Assembly (NCBI GenBank): GCA_964534955.1
Contig: CAZHRR010000120.1
Span: 1-7,799 of the forward strand
Direction: 5' to 3'
Length of the DNA stretch: 7,799 nucleotides
DNA from: UBA2128 sp964534955
Lineage (GTDB): Bacteria > Fidelibacterota > Marinisomatia > Marinisomatales > UBA2128
Shown here: positions 5,450 to 7,799 of the stretch, in pieces
How the letters are laid out: each line of letters begins with the position of its first letter
Numbering within the stretch: the first letter of the stretch is position 1
Position numbers and translations under genes: made by a program
The notes under the pieces: generated by a model
Database searches by the model: none
The model's input: the letters and a program-made list of their open reading frames with translations, nothing else
Told to the model about the DNA's origin: nothing

Positions 5450-6872
5450 GATTTCCGTTCGCATCCAGTATGTCAACACGTACTGCAATGCTGCCATCCA
5501 AGCTGTGAGTAGCGCAAGATAGGCAGGGGTCGTAAGCCCGAATGGCCATCTCGACCTGGTTCAGTATACCCTCGTCGTAATTACCGTCTTTGATTAGGGT
5601 CTTCGCAGCCTGATTTACGGACATATTGATGGGAGCGTTGTTGTGAGTTGTCCCAACGATCAGGTTGACGTTTGTGACCATACCCTTATCATCCGTTTCG
5701 TAGTCATGAATGAGGGTACCTCGAGGTGCTTCCACGCACCCTACACCTCTTGCAGCTCTCGGGGTCACTGGGACTCTTGTTTCCCTGCTGGTGATCTCAG
5801 GATCATTCAGGAGTTCCACAGCATGTTCAGCATTGTACAGCAGTTCAATCAACCTTGCCCAATGATACAGCAGTGTCAACTGGGCCGGGCGGCCAAACTG
5901 GGACCGGAACTCTTCGAATTCCTTCTGAGCTAATGGAGTTGACATCTTATCTGCTACGTTGATTCTCGCCAATGAATTCGTCCGGTAGATCCCTTTCGGT
6001 TCATTGATATCCATCGAGAATCCGTCACCCCAAGACTTAGCATATGGGAATTTCAGATAGGACCAATCTTGTATCCTCTCTGAGATGTAATCAGTGTACT
6101 GTTCATATGCAAAGTCCTCGTAGGTCCCGTCCGGTTTCATGAGCCTGAGCTTGCCATCGTAAACGTTCAGCGCTCCGTCATCTGAAACCGTACCCAGGAA
6201 ACCTGTATCGATAACGCCCAGTGTCTTAACCGTATCCAGGTACTTCGGGAAAATACTCTCCTTAGCGAAAGAGATGGAGAACTTAGCGAACTCCAACACC
6301 TCCTCTGCCATAGCGAGAACCTTCACCCGTTCCGGTTCGGTTAACGGCTTGCTGAATCCGCCAGCTACTGCGGTCACCGGATGAATCGATTTCCCGGACA
6401 CAATCTCAAGCATCTGCGTGCCCAGATGACGATTGCGGACAACCTTCTGCCCAATCTCAGGATTACTCTGTGCAATACCTATCACATTCCTCACGGAATA
6501 ATCCGCATCAGGCCCCATTACAAAATCAGGACCTGACAGGAAGAAGAAGTGCAGGATATGCTCTTCCGTATAGGCAATGCTGTTGCAGAGGTCACGTAGT
6601 TTCTTCCCTGCAGGGGCAGGCTCAACGCCAAAGACAGCGTCATTAGCCTTGGCTGAAGCCAGATGGTGTGACCATGGGCATACTCCACAGATACTCGTCA
6701 CGATTCTGGGGAGTTCTTCCACTGGGCGACCGATGCAGAACTTCTCAAACCCTCTGAGTTCCACAACGTTCACCTTTGTATCAGCCACATTACCCATATC
6801 ATCAAGCTGGATTGCTATCTTAGCATGACCTTCTATCCGTGAGACCGGCTGTATGACTATTCGTTCACCCAT
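5427..6872 (-). CDS. mvhA: F420-non-reducing [NiFe]-hydrogenase large subunit MvhA-like (group 3c)
   Basis: This is the catalytic subunit carrying the NiFe(CN)2CO centre where H2 is split or made. The protein begins MGERIVIQPVSRIEGHAKI, with the family RxEGH motif at 12-16. The N-terminal metal motif is ICGVCPWSHH, with C62, C65 and H69. The C-terminal motif is DPCLSCATH (448-456), with C450 and C453 as Ni ligands; all four cysteines are ordinary Cys. A 25-residue tail (SLDG to SFKN) follows His456 and is the predicted substrate of the adjacent protease. The start chosen is ATG 6872, 8 nt after AAGGAGG; ATG 6878 and GTG 6881 sit too close to that site. The length of 481 residues fits MvhA. 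Residue 60, just before the ICGVC motif, is Ser where many hydrogenases have Arg. HdrA/MvhD-type partners would be expected outside the window. Confidence 0.92.
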   Translation of the reverse strand: MGERIVIQPVSRIEGHAKIAIQLDDMGNVADTKVNVVELRGFEKFCIGRPVEELPRIVTSICGVCPWSHHLASAKANDAVFGVEPAPAGKKLRDLCNSIAYTEEHILHFFFLSGPDFVMGPDADYSVRNVIGIAQSNPEIGQKVVRNRHLGTQMLEIVSGKSIHPVTAVAGGFSKPLTEPERVKVLAMAEEVLEFAKFSISFAKESIFPKYLDTVKTLGVIDTGFLGTVSDDGALNVYDGKLRLMKPDGTYEDFAYEQYTDYISERIQDWSYLKFPYAKSWGDGFSMDINEPKGIYRTNSLARINVADKMSTPLAQKEFEEFRSQFGRPAQLTLLYHWARLIELLYNAEHAVELLNDPEITSRETRVPVTPRAARGVGCVEAPRGTLIHDYETDDKGMVTNVNLIVGTTHNNAPINMSVNQAAKTLIKDGNYDEGILNQVEMAIRAYDPCLSCATHSLDGSIAVRVDILDANGNLKDSFKN

Positions 6873-6877
6873 TTCCA

Positions 6878-7799
6878 TCACCTCCTTCCTGCAGTTGGCA
6901 AGGGTCTCAGGCGATTTTGTCCACCTATATACCTGTTCAGTAATGCCCGCCTGTCGTCAACAAGTTTTGCATCGAGTCCTACACTTGACAGTGCGGTTAT
7001 CATGTCAATCATAGGTCTGGAGCTTTCTCTTATTGGACCGAAACAACCGCGGCAAGGCATATAACCCTTGACACATCGGGGAACGGATTGTCCGTCTCCA
7101 TTGAACTGTTTCCCACATCCGGATTTCGTAACCGGCCCCAAGCAGAGTATACCCTGTTCATTGAAGCATCTCATGGTGTCATACTCTCCAGGTGTAAACT
7201 CTGCATCCTGCAAGTGTCGTTTCAGACCGACGTCACCCTTTTCTTTACGGATCGTTGGGCAATCATCACAGACACTTCTCTCGGGCAGTTCGAAAGGCTT
7301 ACCCTCCAGCAGGCATGTCAAGGCTTCCAGTATTATCGCCGGATTTATGGGACAGCCTGGAATCAGCAAATCCACATCAACGACCTCACTGACAGCATAG
7401 ACCTTGTCCGTGAGCGGGGGGATATCTTCAGATGGAGTGTCACCGGACTCTGTAGATACTGAATCCCGGTAGACCTTGTCCAGAAGATCTTCCACGCTGT
7501 ACATGTTCGCCAGTGCAGGAATCCCTCCATAACACGCACATGATCCTAGAGCTATGAGTGTCTTGCATTTCTTCCTCATTTCCTCAGCCACATGTCTTTC
7601 CTTCTCATTCCTTACACCGCCGGAAATCATTCCTACATCGGCATCAGGAATCTCCAGCTCGTCCTTTTCACCTGTCTGTCCAAAGTACTTGTGATCCATC
7701 AAAACAGGTATATGGACAAATTCAAGAGAAGGAAGCAGATCGAGGAGCTTCTCTCCTAAGTCAAGAATAGCTACTTCGCATCCACCGCAAATGTTAAGC
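6878..7799 (-). CDS. mvhG: F420-non-reducing [NiFe]-hydrogenase small subunit MvhG-like (5' end outside window)
   Basis: This electron-transfer subunit carries three iron-sulfur clusters between the NiFe centre and an external partner. The frame is open to the right edge; 306 codons are visible and the true start is just beyond it. Methionines around 7699 are internal, because codons upstream of them encode the essential CGGCE motif. Proximal cluster ligands are CGGCE (visible codons 4-8), GSCACYGG (85-92) and PGCPINP (147-153). The C-terminal domain is Cys-rich: CDDC (177-180), C211, then CLGP (C219), SGCG (C228), C242 and MPCRGCFGP (C249, C252). This is the arrangement of MvhG rather than the shorter HoxY. 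No twin-arginine signal is seen in the visible part, in keeping with a cytoplasmic group 3 enzyme. Its TGA overlaps the region of the mvhA start. Confidence 0.92.
   Translation of the reverse strand, partial: LNICGGCEVAILDLGEKLLDLLPSLEFVHIPVLMDHKYFGQTGEKDELEIPDADVGMISGGVRNEKERHVAEEMRKKCKTLIALGSCACYGGIPALANMYSVEDLLDKVYRDSVSTESGDTPSEDIPPLTDKVYAVSEVVDVDLLIPGCPINPAIILEALTCLLEGKPFELPERSVCDDCPTIRKEKGDVGLKRHLQDAEFTPGEYDTMRCFNEQGILCLGPVTKSGCGKQFNGDGQSVPRCVKGYMPCRGCFGPIRESSRPMIDMITALSSVGLDAKLVDDRRALLNRYIGGQNRLRPLPTAGRR
6881..6887 (-). promoter_or_regulatory. Strong Shine-Dalgarno AAGGAGG that sets the mvhA start
   Basis: AAGGAGG overlaps the last codons and stop of mvhG. It lies 1 nt from ATG 6878 but 8 nt from ATG 6872, so 6872 is the better start. 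The overlap implies coupled, near-stoichiometric synthesis of the two subunits. Confidence 0.7.

Noticed and set aside
5427..5535. Selenocysteine hydrogenase possibility at the C-terminal Ni motif
   Set aside because: Both ligand positions of DPCLSCATH are ordinary cysteine codons with no in-frame TGA.
6878..7702. Small subunit starting at TTG 7702 or ATG 7699
   Set aside because: The same frame continues to the window edge and encodes CGGCE, needed for the proximal cluster, so the start lies further upstream.

Overview
The window reads as bacterial and carries part of a [NiFe]-hydrogenase locus. Every recognisable gene except the one at the left edge lies on the minus strand. The hydrogenase is of the MvhA/MvhG type (group 3c, F420-non-reducing, usually paired with heterodisulfide-reductase-like partners). 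This points to an anaerobe or facultative anaerobe using H2-linked electron bifurcation or confurcation. The bacterial-style HypF and a DUF420 membrane protein argue for a bacterium rather than a methanogen. The sequence alone does not place the lineage.

Layout from right to left, in the direction of minus-strand transcription: (1) 7799-6878, the small subunit mvhG, running off the right edge so that its first few residues are missing; (2) 6872-5427, the large subunit mvhA, translationally coupled to mvhG; (3) 5323-4763, an FrhD-type maturation endopeptidase that would trim the MvhA C-terminus; (4) 4762-4465, a gap with no intact gene. This gap holds the frameshifted remnant of a second hydrogenase maturation protease (about 4708-4545). 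The remnant is folded into a striking set of nested inverted repeats (4546-4718) that ends in a T6 tract, followed by a good sigma70-like promoter (4503-4531). (5) 4464-999 is a tightly packed trio: hypF (makes the CN ligands of the NiFe site), a five-helix DUF420 protein and a class I O-methyltransferase, with junctions of 0 and 1 nt.

The promoter and terminator-like signals in the 4465-4762 gap suggest that the structural/protease genes and the hypF trio are separate transcription units. HypF works on MvhA before metal-site completion. The FrhD-type protease acts last, cutting after the His of the C-terminal DPCxxCxxH motif.

Left of the operon is an AT-rich, gene-free stretch (295-998). 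It contains a 187-bp MITE-like element bounded by perfect 14-bp inverted repeats (432-618) with an internal intrinsic terminator, plus several other hairpins. At the far left (1-294, plus strand) is the C-terminal end of a TPR protein, convergent with the minus-strand operon.
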